This document shows, piece by piece, positions 20,359-28,550 of a DNA stretch of 41,567 nucleotides (positions within the stretch are counted from its first letter, which is position 1; each line of letters starts with the position of its first letter). The notes beneath the pieces were generated by a model. The model saw nothing but the letters and a program-made list of their open reading frames with translations. It ran no database searches and had not been told where the DNA came from. The stretch is taken from assembly GCA_937995735.1 (NCBI GenBank), contig CALKIZ010000005.1, positions 1 through 41,567 of the forward strand. Reading direction: 5' to 3'. This DNA is from an uncultured Neomegalonema sp. (GTDB lineage Bacteria > Pseudomonadota > Alphaproteobacteria > Rhodobacterales > Rhodobacteraceae). Position numbers and translations under genes: made by a program.

Positions 20359-20724
20359 ATGTCTTTAAAAAACGGGAAGTGTCATTGTGGAGCGGTCCAA
20401 TTCGAAGTCAATCTACCGGGTGGTCTCCAGAATATCCGCCGCTGTAATTGCTCGCTGTGCCGGCGCAAAGGCGCTGTTATGGCAAGCGCTCTGCTTAAAG
20501 ATTTGCGCGTGATCTCAGATAAAGACGCATTGCGCGTTTACTCGTGGAATAGCCATACAGCAAAACATTACTTTTGCGGGACTTGTGGGATTTATACCCA
20601 CCATCAACGCAGATCGAACCCGAACGAATACGGCTTCAACATCGCGTGCCTAGAAGGCATCGACCCGTATGCATTCGAAGATATAATAATAGGGGACGGA
20701 GCGTCTCAACCAATAGTCCCTTAG
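20359..20724 (+). CDS. Gfa-like zinc protein (CENP-V/GFA domain)
   Basis: 121 residues. Zinc-binding cysteines occur as in the glutathione-dependent formaldehyde-activating enzyme family: CHCG near the start, C-x-C-x2-C in RRCNCSLCRRKG and C-x2-C in FCGTCGIYT. The family has a Mss4-like fold; only a few members are known to bind glutathione adducts, so the reaction is uncertain. ATG 20359 follows GAGAGG by 4 bases; a TTG at 20347 would add four residues. Divergent from ligA. Confidence 0.85.
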   Translation: MSLKNGKCHCGAVQFEVNLPGGLQNIRRCNCSLCRRKGAVMASALLKDLRVISDKDALRVYSWNSHTAKHYFCGTCGIYTHHQRRSNPNEYGFNIACLEGIDPYAFEDIIIGDGASQPIVP

Positions 20725-20844
20725 GGCAAAGTGCTTTAAATGAATGGCTGGGCAATTGATTCGGAATAAAACTTAACCAATTGAAGTTAATATGTTATCG
20801 AGACACACCTTGCGTCACGCGGTTTCGCGGCGCATATCTCTTTT

Positions 20845-21825
20845 ATGTCTGAACGCAAAAAGCCCCGCGTCTTTAAGGCCGGTGATCCGGTTCTCGTAGT
20901 CGCACCGCCGCCCTCGTCAATCGAGGTCGATCCGCTGTTGTCGGGTGCTGATAAGCTGCGCAGACCTGCGTCCAAACGCAGAAAATTCCGGGCCGTGTTC
21001 TGGGCGGCGGTTGGGGGCCTGATCATTCTCGCGATTGGTGCGGCAGCTTATGAATTCGTCGCCGGATTGATCACGCGCTACGCTTGGCTTGGTTCGATTG
21101 CTGTTGGCTTGATGGCGATTGTCGTGATGGGCTTTTTAATCTTCGCGTTGCGCGAAGTTGCAGGCTTGTCCCGTTTGCAACGCATTGACGGGCTGCGCCA
21201 TGGCGTGGAATTAGCGTGGGAAACGCAAGAGCGCCCCCGCGCGGAAAATATCAGAGAACAGCTCGCCGCGCTCTATCGTAACAGGCCGGAGCTAGACCGC
21301 GCCCGTACCTTGATTGATGAGCGGGCAGGAGACTCGCTTGACGCAGATGCTTTGCTGACAATGCTTGAGCGTGAAACCTTGCGGGATCTTGATGCGGCAG
21401 CGCTCGAAGCGGTCAAAACCGGAGCGCGCTCTGTTGCCGCCGCAACCGCGCTTTTGCCGGTTGGTCTATTGGATGCAGCGGCGGTGCTATATATCAACGT
21501 CCGGATGGTCCGGCAGGTCGCGGCAACATATGGGGGCCGCGCTGGATGGCTAGGCTCATGGCGTCTGTTGAAACAAGTTGCTTTCCATCTTGCCGCGACA
21601 GGCGCAATCGCCTTAAGCGATGACCTGCTTGGCGCTGTACTCGGCGGCGGTGCTTTGGCTAAAATTTCGCGGCGAGCAGGTGAAGGCTTACTGAATGGTG
21701 CATTGACCGCTCGGATCGGTGTTGCCGCGATGGAGGTTTCCCGCCCGATGCCATACCGCGCTTTGTCCAAGCCTTCGGTGAAAGACGTAGCCTCCGCAGC
21801 GCTACGCCGTGGAAGCCCATCCTGA
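20845..21825 (+). CDS. YcjF-like (DUF697) membrane protein
   Basis: 326 residues. The N-terminal Pro-rich cytosolic part starts MSERKKPRVFKAGDPVLVV. Two adjacent membrane helices (about 50-75 and 80-105) follow, then an amphipathic Ala-rich domain (LREVAGLSRLQRIDGLR, AVKTGARSVAAATALLPVG) typical of DUF697/TIGR01620. In many proteobacteria this gene sits after ycjX, which encodes a P-loop NTPase; no ycjX is present here. Function is unknown beyond a link with envelope stress in gammaproteobacteria. Convergent with moeA, 17 bases apart. Confidence 0.8.
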   Translation: MSERKKPRVFKAGDPVLVVAPPPSSIEVDPLLSGADKLRRPASKRRKFRAVFWAAVGGLIILAIGAAAYEFVAGLITRYAWLGSIAVGLMAIVVMGFLIFALREVAGLSRLQRIDGLRHGVELAWETQERPRAENIREQLAALYRNRPELDRARTLIDERAGDSLDADALLTMLERETLRDLDAAALEAVKTGARSVAAATALLPVGLLDAAAVLYINVRMVRQVAATYGGRAGWLGSWRLLKQVAFHLAATGAIALSDDLLGAVLGGGALAKISRRAGEGLLNGALTARIGVAAMEVSRPMPYRALSKPSVKDVASAALRRGSPS

Positions 21826-21842
21826 TTAAAGCGCCACCGCTC

Positions 21843-23120
21843 TTAAAACCGCGTCCAGACCAACGGACTACCCCGTTCAATATCATCATGATCAGGGTCG
21901 ATATGCGCGAAGCCATCTGCTTCGGCGAGGCGGCGTAGGTTGCCTGAATTGGCACCGGGTGAAAGCACCAATTCTGGTATTCCATCCGGCCCTACATCTT
22001 TGATGGTAACCAAAGGAAACTCGGCCCGACCGGGACGCCCAACCATCTTAAATTGGGCAACGGCACGCTCAGGCACTGGCATTCGATCGCTGATCGCAGC
22101 ACGGCGCCGTAGAATTTCCCAACCGAGCATTTCCATAACAATCGTTGCCGAAACAGGATTCCCCGGCAGACAGAGGCACAGCGCTCCGTTGAGTGTAGCC
22201 ATCATCAACGGCTTACCGGGCTTCATGGCGATGCTATGGGCAATCATGTCACCGCCCAACTGCTTCATCGCTTCCGTCATCGTCGTTTGAACACCGCCGG
22301 ACGCTCCACCAGTAACAATGATGACGTCAGCCGCACCCGTTGCAATCGGCAAAGCCCTCGTCAGAGCGCCCGCGTCGTCTCGAATAACGCCAAGATCGAG
22401 ATATGTGATCCATTCGCGATTCAAAGCAGCCTTGAGCATAGGACGGTTGCAATCATGCATTTGCCCGCGTCCTAGCTTCGTTCCGACTTCGATTAACTCC
22501 GAACCGGTAGACAAACACGCGACACGCAATCGTTGCCGGACATTAACCTCGGCACGGCCCATACCCGCAAGTAGGGCAATATCGCGCGCCGTTAGAATCC
22601 GTCCAGCTGGCAAGAGGTCAGTGCCAACTTTAGCATCCTGACCCCGCGTTCGGATATTGGCGTTGCGCGACGGGCATTGAAAGATCGTCACGGTATCGCC
22701 ATCGGACTGAACTACTTCGTGAGGAACCACCGCATCAAGCGAACCGAAAATTTGAGCGCCGGTATCAACCGACAAAGCGCCACCGGGAGAGCAAACAGGC
22801 CGTTCGCTCTTTTTGTGACCAGCGGTAAGATGACCGTCGATACGCAATGTCCAAGGCCCCGGCCCCACAAGGTCGCCACGTCGAATAGCAAAGCCGTCCA
22901 TGACCGCTCCGTTATATCGCGGTAATGGTTCGTGATTGCTGACGGGTTCGGCCAGAACGCGCCCACAAGCCACTTCCAGAATTACCCGCTCCGTCGGCAA
23001 TCCCGCTAATGAGGCTGCGGCATCCATGCCAAGTTTTCGCGCTTCTGTAACAGACAAAAGCCGTTCTTCATTTTCAAGATCAATGTCGAAAACCGGGCGA
23101 CGCATCATATGAACCGTCAT
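21843..23120 (-). CDS. moeA: Molybdopterin molybdenumtransferase MoeA
   Basis: 425 residues, usual for MoeA. It inserts molybdate into adenylated molybdopterin. Domain order: N-terminal MoeA segment with PLPRYNGAVMDGFAI (matching the conserved S-MDG-A motif), the MoCF domain with LSTGSELIEVG and IIVTGGASGGVQTTM, KPGKPLMMATLNG and CLPGNPVSATIV, then the C-terminal beta domain. AAGGA precedes the ATG. It follows the anti-sigma gene by 40 bases, so it is probably read from the sigma operon. moaA-E and modABC are not in the window. Confidence 0.93.
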   Translation of the reverse strand: MTVHMMRRPVFDIDLENEERLLSVTEARKLGMDAAASLAGLPTERVILEVACGRVLAEPVSNHEPLPRYNGAVMDGFAIRRGDLVGPGPWTLRIDGHLTAGHKKSERPVCSPGGALSVDTGAQIFGSLDAVVPHEVVQSDGDTVTIFQCPSRNANIRTRGQDAKVGTDLLPAGRILTARDIALLAGMGRAEVNVRQRLRVACLSTGSELIEVGTKLGRGQMHDCNRPMLKAALNREWITYLDLGVIRDDAGALTRALPIATGAADVIIVTGGASGGVQTTMTEAMKQLGGDMIAHSIAMKPGKPLMMATLNGALCLCLPGNPVSATIVMEMLGWEILRRRAAISDRMPVPERAVAQFKMVGRPGRAEFPLVTIKDVGPDGIPELVLSPGANSGNLRRLAEADGFAHIDPDHDDIERGSPLVWTRF

Positions 23121-23160
23121 ACGGGTATCCTTTTTATTATCGTCTCGATACGGGCGTAAG

Positions 23161-23943
23161 TCACCCTGCCTGTGAAGTGTGGTCTATATGCATAAGGTCA
23201 GCGAAATAGGCGATGACATCCGGCGTGGATTCTCCGACCAGCGCATGAGCAAGCGACGCATCGCGCCAAAACGCACCATTTAACCCGCCTTGAGAAACGC
23301 TCGCAGGTTGCTCTGTCGCTGAAGGCAGCGCCTTGTTCAGACACGAAAGCCCATTAGCCTCAGCAACGTAAAGGCCCAGCGCCTCGCCGCCTCTATCAAA
23401 ATTGAAAACGGCTATACGCCTGTCGAGAAACCAACAAAGCCGCCCACCAATTAAATCCATTTCCGAAAGCGATGCCAAGCGCGGCAAAGTAAAAGGCACT
23501 TTTGGCGCAAACCAGTCCATTACGGTCTGCGGATTCGTTTCGGTAAAATCTAATTTTCGATCCGCAGCAAGGTGTGTCGAAAAATCACCGAACACTGCCA
23601 TCGGCAAATCTTCGCTTCTGGCTCTACGCAGCGTAGCAACCGAGCCTATCGCCGCAATAGAGGCTGCGGCAGCGAATCCACCGAACAAACGCCTACGATT
23701 CACAGGCTCAGATGTTCGTACAGGCTTCGCCGCATCCAAATCATCCAAGCGGTCAAGCAAGCCGCTCGGCGCTTTGAGCCTAGTAGCAGCCTCTCGAGCC
23801 GCAAAATCGAGGCGGCGGACCGTATCAACATGCGTTTTACACGTTGGACAAATCGCAATATGCCGCGCGATGGCATCGGCCTGATCTCCCGCTTCGCCAT
23901 CAAACCAGAGTTCTGTATCCATGATATGTGGGCAAGCCGTCAT
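23161..23943 (-). CDS. Zinc-binding anti-sigma factor, membrane anchored
   Basis: 260 residues. The N-terminal anti-sigma domain has H-x3-C-x2-C (His29, Cys33 and Cys36 in ARHIAICPTCKTHV) as in the ZAS fold. A hydrophobic segment at about 84-105 (RRRLFGGFAAAASIAAIGSVATL) begins with arginines and would place the C-terminal 150 residues outside. That part holds a fold often seen in ECF anti-sigma factors (VMDWFAPKVPFTLP, GGRLCWFLDRRIAVFNF). It should bind and hold the adjacent sigma factor. Its ATG overlaps the sigma stop (ATGA), so the two are made together. Confidence 0.85.
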   Translation of the reverse strand: MTACPHIMDTELWFDGEAGDQADAIARHIAICPTCKTHVDTVRRLDFAAREAATRLKAPSGLLDRLDDLDAAKPVRTSEPVNRRRLFGGFAAAASIAAIGSVATLRRARSEDLPMAVFGDFSTHLAADRKLDFTETNPQTVMDWFAPKVPFTLPRLASLSEMDLIGGRLCWFLDRRIAVFNFDRGGEALGLYVAEANGLSCLNKALPSATEQPASVSQGGLNGAFWRDASLAHALVGESTPDVIAYFADLMHIDHTSQAG

Positions 23944-24509
23944 GACTGCACCTTTGGAATAGAGGAAAGACGGGGTAAATCGGAACTCTCCACGAGTGTC
24001 CGCAAGGACTCGCGCGCCCGATTCAACCGCGAGCGTACAGTGCCCACAGGAATGCCAACGATGGTCGCTACCTCGCGATAACTCAGCCCCTCAATCACAA
24101 TGAGGGAGAGAACTTCGGACAGGTCTTGAGGCATGGCATCCATCGCCCGCGCTACGCGGTCGAGGGCATCGGAATTAAGCAAGTCAGTTTCAGGTGTTCT
24201 ATAATCCGAACGATTTTGCGCCAGCGTCTCGACGTCTTCGCTCTCAGTAACAACGCGAAGCCGCGAGGTTCGGGACCGGACCTTATCAATGCAAAGATTG
24301 CGAAGAACCCTAAAAATCCAACCGCGAGGATGAAGCGGCATTTCTTTCGGTGTCGATGAATGGGTTATGCGAATATAGGCATCCTGAACCGCATCTTCTG
24401 CCTCTTCGCGTGTGCCCAGAATACGCAATGCCGACCGGTAAAGCGCATCAATCTCACCCCGAAAGACAGTCTCTAAAGTCTCACTTATTTTGTGCGGCGG
24501 TTCGCGCAT
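23940..24509 (-). CDS. ECF-family RNA polymerase sigma factor
   Basis: 189 residues. Region 2 (about 10-75) has DALYRSALRILGTREEAEDAVQDAY, the -10-recognising helix and core-binding part; region 4 (about 120-180) has LSEVLSLIVIEGLSYREVATIVG and a helix-turn-helix ending GTVRSRLNRARESL. There is no region 1 or 3, so this is an ECF sigma. Paired with a zinc anti-sigma and moeA. The signal it answers cannot be read from the sequence. GGAGG lies 12 bases before the ATG, further than usual. Confidence 0.93.
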   Translation of the reverse strand: MREPPHKISETLETVFRGEIDALYRSALRILGTREEAEDAVQDAYIRITHSSTPKEMPLHPRGWIFRVLRNLCIDKVRSRTSRLRVVTESEDVETLAQNRSDYRTPETDLLNSDALDRVARAMDAMPQDLSEVLSLIVIEGLSYREVATIVGIPVGTVRSRLNRARESLRTLVESSDLPRLSSIPKVQS

Positions 24510-24510
24510 A

Positions 24511-24649
24511 GTTCAATTCAGCCTCCGATTTAAAAAGAAGACGGATCACGCAGCACAAAAGTTCACGATTATCACGGTTCAGTGATCGTAATTCAGCTTT
24601 TCAAGATAATATCCATACAAAGTCACGGCGTTCAAAATAAAATAGTTCA
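24511..24649 (-). promoter_or_regulatory. Sigma-operon control region with repeated TGAAC
   Basis: On the minus strand TGAAC occurs five times, at plus coordinates 24511, 24561, 24577, 24630 and 24645. ECF sigma -35 elements usually contain AAC. The copy at 24561 reads TGAACT, then 16 bases, then CGTCTT, the best candidate for an autoregulated promoter. The copy at 24577 lies in the loop of an ATCAC/GTGAT hairpin. Confidence 0.4.
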
Positions 24650-24659
24650 ACAATTTCAA

Positions 24660-26834
24660 TCATAAGAACGAATATGGGTCCACGTCGAAAACGACGCGAA
24701 TACCGGATGGGACTTTGACCAGACTCCGCCACGACTCGATCAGTGCAGCATGGTCAGCGCTGCGTTCCAATCGAACTAACAACCGCACTCGATGCTCGCC
24801 ACGCAACATCGCAAAAGGCGCAGGGGCAGGTCCAAACACATCCGCACCCGCTTTGGTCAACGGTTCCGCATTGCGCGCAAGTGCTTTGGCGATTTCCCAA
24901 ACCAGTTCTTCTTTTTCGCCGCGCACAATCACGGCAACAAGCCGCGCAAAGGGGGGCATACCCCCGAGACGGCGTTCATCCGATAAGCGCTGACGGAAAG
25001 CAGCAGCATCCCCCGCGAGGATCGCCCTCAAGACCGGATGCTCCGGTTGTGCAGTTTGCAGCATCGCCCGCCCCGGCTTATCCGCACGCCCTGCCCGACC
25101 CGCAACTTGGTTGAGCATCTGGAAAGTTCGTTCAGACGCGCGCAGATCTCCCCCCATCAATCCAAGATCGGCATCGACGACACCAACAAGCGTAAGGTTC
25201 GGGAAGTTATGTCCTTTCGCCACGATCTGAGTACCGACGATGATGTCTGCCTTCCCATTGGCAATGTCGATAATCTGTTGCTTCAATGCTTTGGGGTCAG
25301 GGGCAAGGTCTGACGAGAGGATTTGCACATCCGCCAAGGGAAACCGCTCGGCGGCTTCTTCGGCAATACGCTCCACACCAGGGCCACATGCGGCCAAATG
25401 TTCAGTGCTATCACAATCAGGGCAAGCGGTCGGCGCAGGTGTGCGATGACCGCATTGATGACAAATAAGCGCGCCGCCAACCTTGTGCTCAACAAGCCAT
25501 GCAGAGCAATTCGGACACCCCGCGCGCCAACCGCATTTCCGGCACAACGTCAACGGTGCATAACCGCGACGATTGAGGAAAAAGAGAACCTGCTCTTTGC
25601 GAGACAGCGCCTCCCGCGTGGCTTGCACCAACCCCGGCGCGAGCCATGTCCCGCGCTCGGGCGGATCAGCCCGAATATCGAGCGCGCTAAGAAAAGGCAA
25701 AACCGCATCGCCGTGACGTTCTAACAAAGTCAGTCGGGTATATTTACCGCTCTCAGCATTGATCCAGCTTTCAAGCGACGGAGTAGCACTGGCGAGAACA
25801 CAGGTCGCGCCCTCTTCTGCCGCCCGCAAAACCGACAAATCACGCGCCTGATACAACACGACATCTTCTTGCTTGTAAGACTGGTCGTGTTCTTCATCGA
25901 CGACGATTAACGACAGATCGCGGTAAGGCAAAAAAAGTGCAGAGCGCGCACCGGCGACAACTTGTGCTTCGCCTCGCGCGATGGCACGCCAAGCCTTACG
26001 GCGAGCGGCGGGCGTAATGCCGCTGTGCCATTCAACGGGCGGCGCACCGAACCTCTCACGCACACGGCGGATAAAATCGGACGTCAGCGCAATCTCGGGC
26101 AGGAGAATTAAGGCTTGCCGGCCCGACCGGATGACATCCGCGACAGCCTCAAGATATGTCTCGGTTTTTCCCGACCCCGTAACGCCATCAAGCAAAAGCG
26201 TCGTATAAGTGCTGGTGCGGGTTGCAGCGCGGATCGCTTCGGCTGCGATTTCCTGTTCCGGGTTCAGCGTACGGGTCGCATAATCAGGATCGAGACGCGG
26301 CGGCGCACGATCTTTAGCGGCCTCCTGAGCGATCAATGCTCCCGCCTCATGCAGTCCTTTGACTACCCCGGCTGAGACGCCTGCCTCACGCGCCAGTTCC
26401 GCAGCAGCCAAACCCGGCGACGCACGGGCGACGTCTAAAACGCGCTTACGGGTTTCAGTCAGCTTTTCAGGAACGGACCCCGCGACATAGACAGTGCGGG
26501 TTTCTTCCGGCGCAGCAAGCCCCGGTGCGCGGGTGGCTTGGCGCAGCATCATACCAAGGGGCGTAAGTGTGTAGCGCGCGGCACGCTCGATAAAGCGACG
26601 CATCTCGGCAGGCATCGGCGGAATATCAAGCGTGCGGACAACTGCTTTTAGTTTTTTCGGGGCATTCTCGCTACCCGGTCCCCAAACAACCCCAACCGTA
26701 TCGCGACCAGAGACCGGCACGACGACATAAGTTCCTGCTTCCAACACGGTATCCGCACTATAGTCCAACGGACCAAGCGGCAGAGGTGTCAGCACTGAAA
26801 CTGTAATCGTGCTTGAGGGAAAAAGATCAGCCAT
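24660..26834 (-). CDS. priA: Primosomal replication restart helicase PriA
   Basis: 724 residues. PriA rebuilds the replisome at abandoned forks. Order: N-terminal DNA-binding domain (about 1-110), winged helix, Walker A in LDGVTGSGKTE (Lys223), DEEH in VVDEEHDQSYKQE, SATPSLESW, then zinc-binding cysteine pairs (CRKCGWRAGCPNC and CHQCG with CPDC) inside the helicase domain, QIVAKGHNFPNL, and the C-terminal domain. The N-terminal 3' end-binding part is normal length. No ribosome-binding site stands out. Confidence 0.96.
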   Translation of the reverse strand: MADLFPSSTITVSVLTPLPLGPLDYSADTVLEAGTYVVVPVSGRDTVGVVWGPGSENAPKKLKAVVRTLDIPPMPAEMRRFIERAARYTLTPLGMMLRQATRAPGLAAPEETRTVYVAGSVPEKLTETRKRVLDVARASPGLAAAELAREAGVSAGVVKGLHEAGALIAQEAAKDRAPPRLDPDYATRTLNPEQEIAAEAIRAATRTSTYTTLLLDGVTGSGKTETYLEAVADVIRSGRQALILLPEIALTSDFIRRVRERFGAPPVEWHSGITPAARRKAWRAIARGEAQVVAGARSALFLPYRDLSLIVVDEEHDQSYKQEDVVLYQARDLSVLRAAEEGATCVLASATPSLESWINAESGKYTRLTLLERHGDAVLPFLSALDIRADPPERGTWLAPGLVQATREALSRKEQVLFFLNRRGYAPLTLCRKCGWRAGCPNCSAWLVEHKVGGALICHQCGHRTPAPTACPDCDSTEHLAACGPGVERIAEEAAERFPLADVQILSSDLAPDPKALKQQIIDIANGKADIIVGTQIVAKGHNFPNLTLVGVVDADLGLMGGDLRASERTFQMLNQVAGRAGRADKPGRAMLQTAQPEHPVLRAILAGDAAAFRQRLSDERRLGGMPPFARLVAVIVRGEKEELVWEIAKALARNAEPLTKAGADVFGPAPAPFAMLRGEHRVRLLVRLERSADHAALIESWRSLVKVPSGIRVVFDVDPYSFL

Positions 26835-26907
26835 ATCGCTTTATAGAGCGGTATGCGAAGGCTTGTCGCAAAGTTTAAGCGAAAGCATGTTGAGATAAAC
26901 TTGAAGG

Positions 26908-26944
26908 ATCAGGCTCCACGCCGGTTCTTGGCGTGAAACCTGAT
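26908..26944. other. Stem-loop between priA and the TPR gene
   Basis: ATCAGG pairs with CCTGAT and CACGCC with GGCGTG, separated by a 3x3 internal loop, around a 7-base loop. It stands 22 bases past the TPR stop on the minus strand. No T-run follows on that strand, so a terminator role is uncertain. Confidence 0.45.
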
Positions 26945-26965
26945 TCAACGAAATCTTGAAAGCCT

Positions 26966-28381
26966 CTAGGCTGCGATTAGCGCTTGCGCTTTTGCTGTTG
27001 CCCGATCTGCATTTCCATGATCGTTCAATCCTTTAAAGGCCCGTGCGACGGCACGCCAGTTTTGCACTGACGTATCTTTCGTGCCGGTCCGCTCGTTGGC
27101 GAGCGCTAGCGCGAGGTCGAATTGTTTTGCCCGCAATGCTGCCTCTAACAGAGTCCATCCGATAATATCACGCTGGGCAAAGCTGCCACCTAGTCGGTGC
27201 GTCATATATCGAACCGGTAGCAGGCGATCTACACAAGCCGCATAGTTCTCATTTTTGAAATCCTGCATTGCGAGGCAGAATGGCAAACCAATCTCCCGCG
27301 TCATAGCAGTATTCGCATCTGATGCATTCTCAAGATACCGCTCGTTCGCTGAAAGCAATGCAGTCTGGGCGTCTTTGCGATCATCGGACACGAACGTCAG
27401 CATCGCGTGAACGTCGTTAAATGCATAAAGCGTATCTTGAGCCGCAGGTTCCCATTTGTTGGCCAAATGCGTCCAGCGGTCACCAGAATCTTGCCCAACC
27501 AAATTCATCCGCCAAAGCAACGCAGCGGCATCCAGTTCTTCGTAGCGATGCCCGTCTTTATTGCGCGAATCCAAATGCGTATCGAAGATTGAATAAACCT
27601 CGTCATATTGCTCAAGGTCGAGGTGATATAGGCCGGTGTGCCACCAAAGATGGTTCGCGAAATTCGATGTGCCCCAGAGCGCAGAGCGTTCTTTCATGAA
27701 GCGGATACCGCCTGCCTGACGGCCACGCATTTCCATGACATGACTGACTGTATGAACCGCATAAGGGTTGTCAGGGCGGATCGCGAGGGCTTGTCTCGCC
27801 AGTTCTTCAGCACGCGAAAAATCGCGGTTTTCTTCCAGGCCAAAAGAATAGAAACCCAGCACAAATTCATAACCGGGGATGCTTTCGTCCCATAGATTAA
27901 ACACCCGCGCGACAACATCGCGTTGTCCCGGAACATCGCCCAAAAGAACCATCGTGTAGTGAATGAGTTCCAACGCGAGCAAATCCATCGGATAAAGCGT
28001 TAGAACCGCTTCCCACTTCTGGACTGCACCATAGAAATCGCCAGATACCCACGCTTTTACCGCCTCGAAATGGCCGCGCTCACGGTCATTCGCTGAACCG
28101 ATCCGTTTTTCAGCCTGATCAAGGCTTTTGACCATCAGCGGGTAAATCCGAGTTTCCATCGCTTGCGTCAGCCACCCAGCCTTGAACAACCAGCCCATGA
28201 TAAAATCCGGGTGCTCTTTCAAAACCTTGTTGATCTCGGCAATGGCATCACCGCGAAACGATAACGACATGATCACCGCACGTTCCAAGCCGTCTATAGC
28301 GTCATTATCGGGGTACGAAACTGGGACACCTCGAATATCTTTATACGAGAGAGGCGTTTTGAGGGCTTCAGATTGTGCCAT
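26966..28381 (-). CDS. Large TPR protein (StaR-like)
   Basis: 471 residues built of tetratricopeptide-like helical pairs from end to end, for example AIAEINKVLKEHPDFIMGW, AEELARQALAIRPDNPYAVH and a final DHGNADRATAKAQALIA. A His/Trp-rich core (HTVSHVMEMRGR, NHLWWHTGLYHLDLEQYDEV) is the mark of the StaR-like TPR family common in proteobacteria. No signal peptide, so cytosolic. Molecular role unknown; such proteins usually bind partner proteins. AAGGAA stands 8 bases before the ATG. It is followed by priA and preceded by gcvP, all minus strand. Confidence 0.8.
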   Translation of the reverse strand: MAQSEALKTPLSYKDIRGVPVSYPDNDAIDGLERAVIMSLSFRGDAIAEINKVLKEHPDFIMGWLFKAGWLTQAMETRIYPLMVKSLDQAEKRIGSANDRERGHFEAVKAWVSGDFYGAVQKWEAVLTLYPMDLLALELIHYTMVLLGDVPGQRDVVARVFNLWDESIPGYEFVLGFYSFGLEENRDFSRAEELARQALAIRPDNPYAVHTVSHVMEMRGRQAGGIRFMKERSALWGTSNFANHLWWHTGLYHLDLEQYDEVYSIFDTHLDSRNKDGHRYEELDAAALLWRMNLVGQDSGDRWTHLANKWEPAAQDTLYAFNDVHAMLTFVSDDRKDAQTALLSANERYLENASDANTAMTREIGLPFCLAMQDFKNENYAACVDRLLPVRYMTHRLGGSFAQRDIIGWTLLEAALRAKQFDLALALANERTGTKDTSVQNWRAVARAFKGLNDHGNADRATAKAQALIAA

Positions 28382-28516
28382 CGCAGGCGTTCCTTCCGAT
28401 TACAGCTGAGATAAGCGTCAATGTGTCTTTGGTAATAACACCACAGATGTCAACATTTAGGCCAATTTGATGCTGCAGATTACGCTTTTTTGCAATTCAT
28501 GGCCTGCGAATAAACA

Positions 28517-28538
28517 GTCCGTGAACGACATTGCGGAC
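28517..28538 (-). terminator. Possible weak terminator after gcvP
   Basis: On the minus strand GTCCG pairs with CGGAC around an 12-base loop, followed by TGTTTATT. The stem is short and the T-run imperfect. Confidence 0.3.
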
Positions 28539-28550
28539 AACCTTTCTTCA

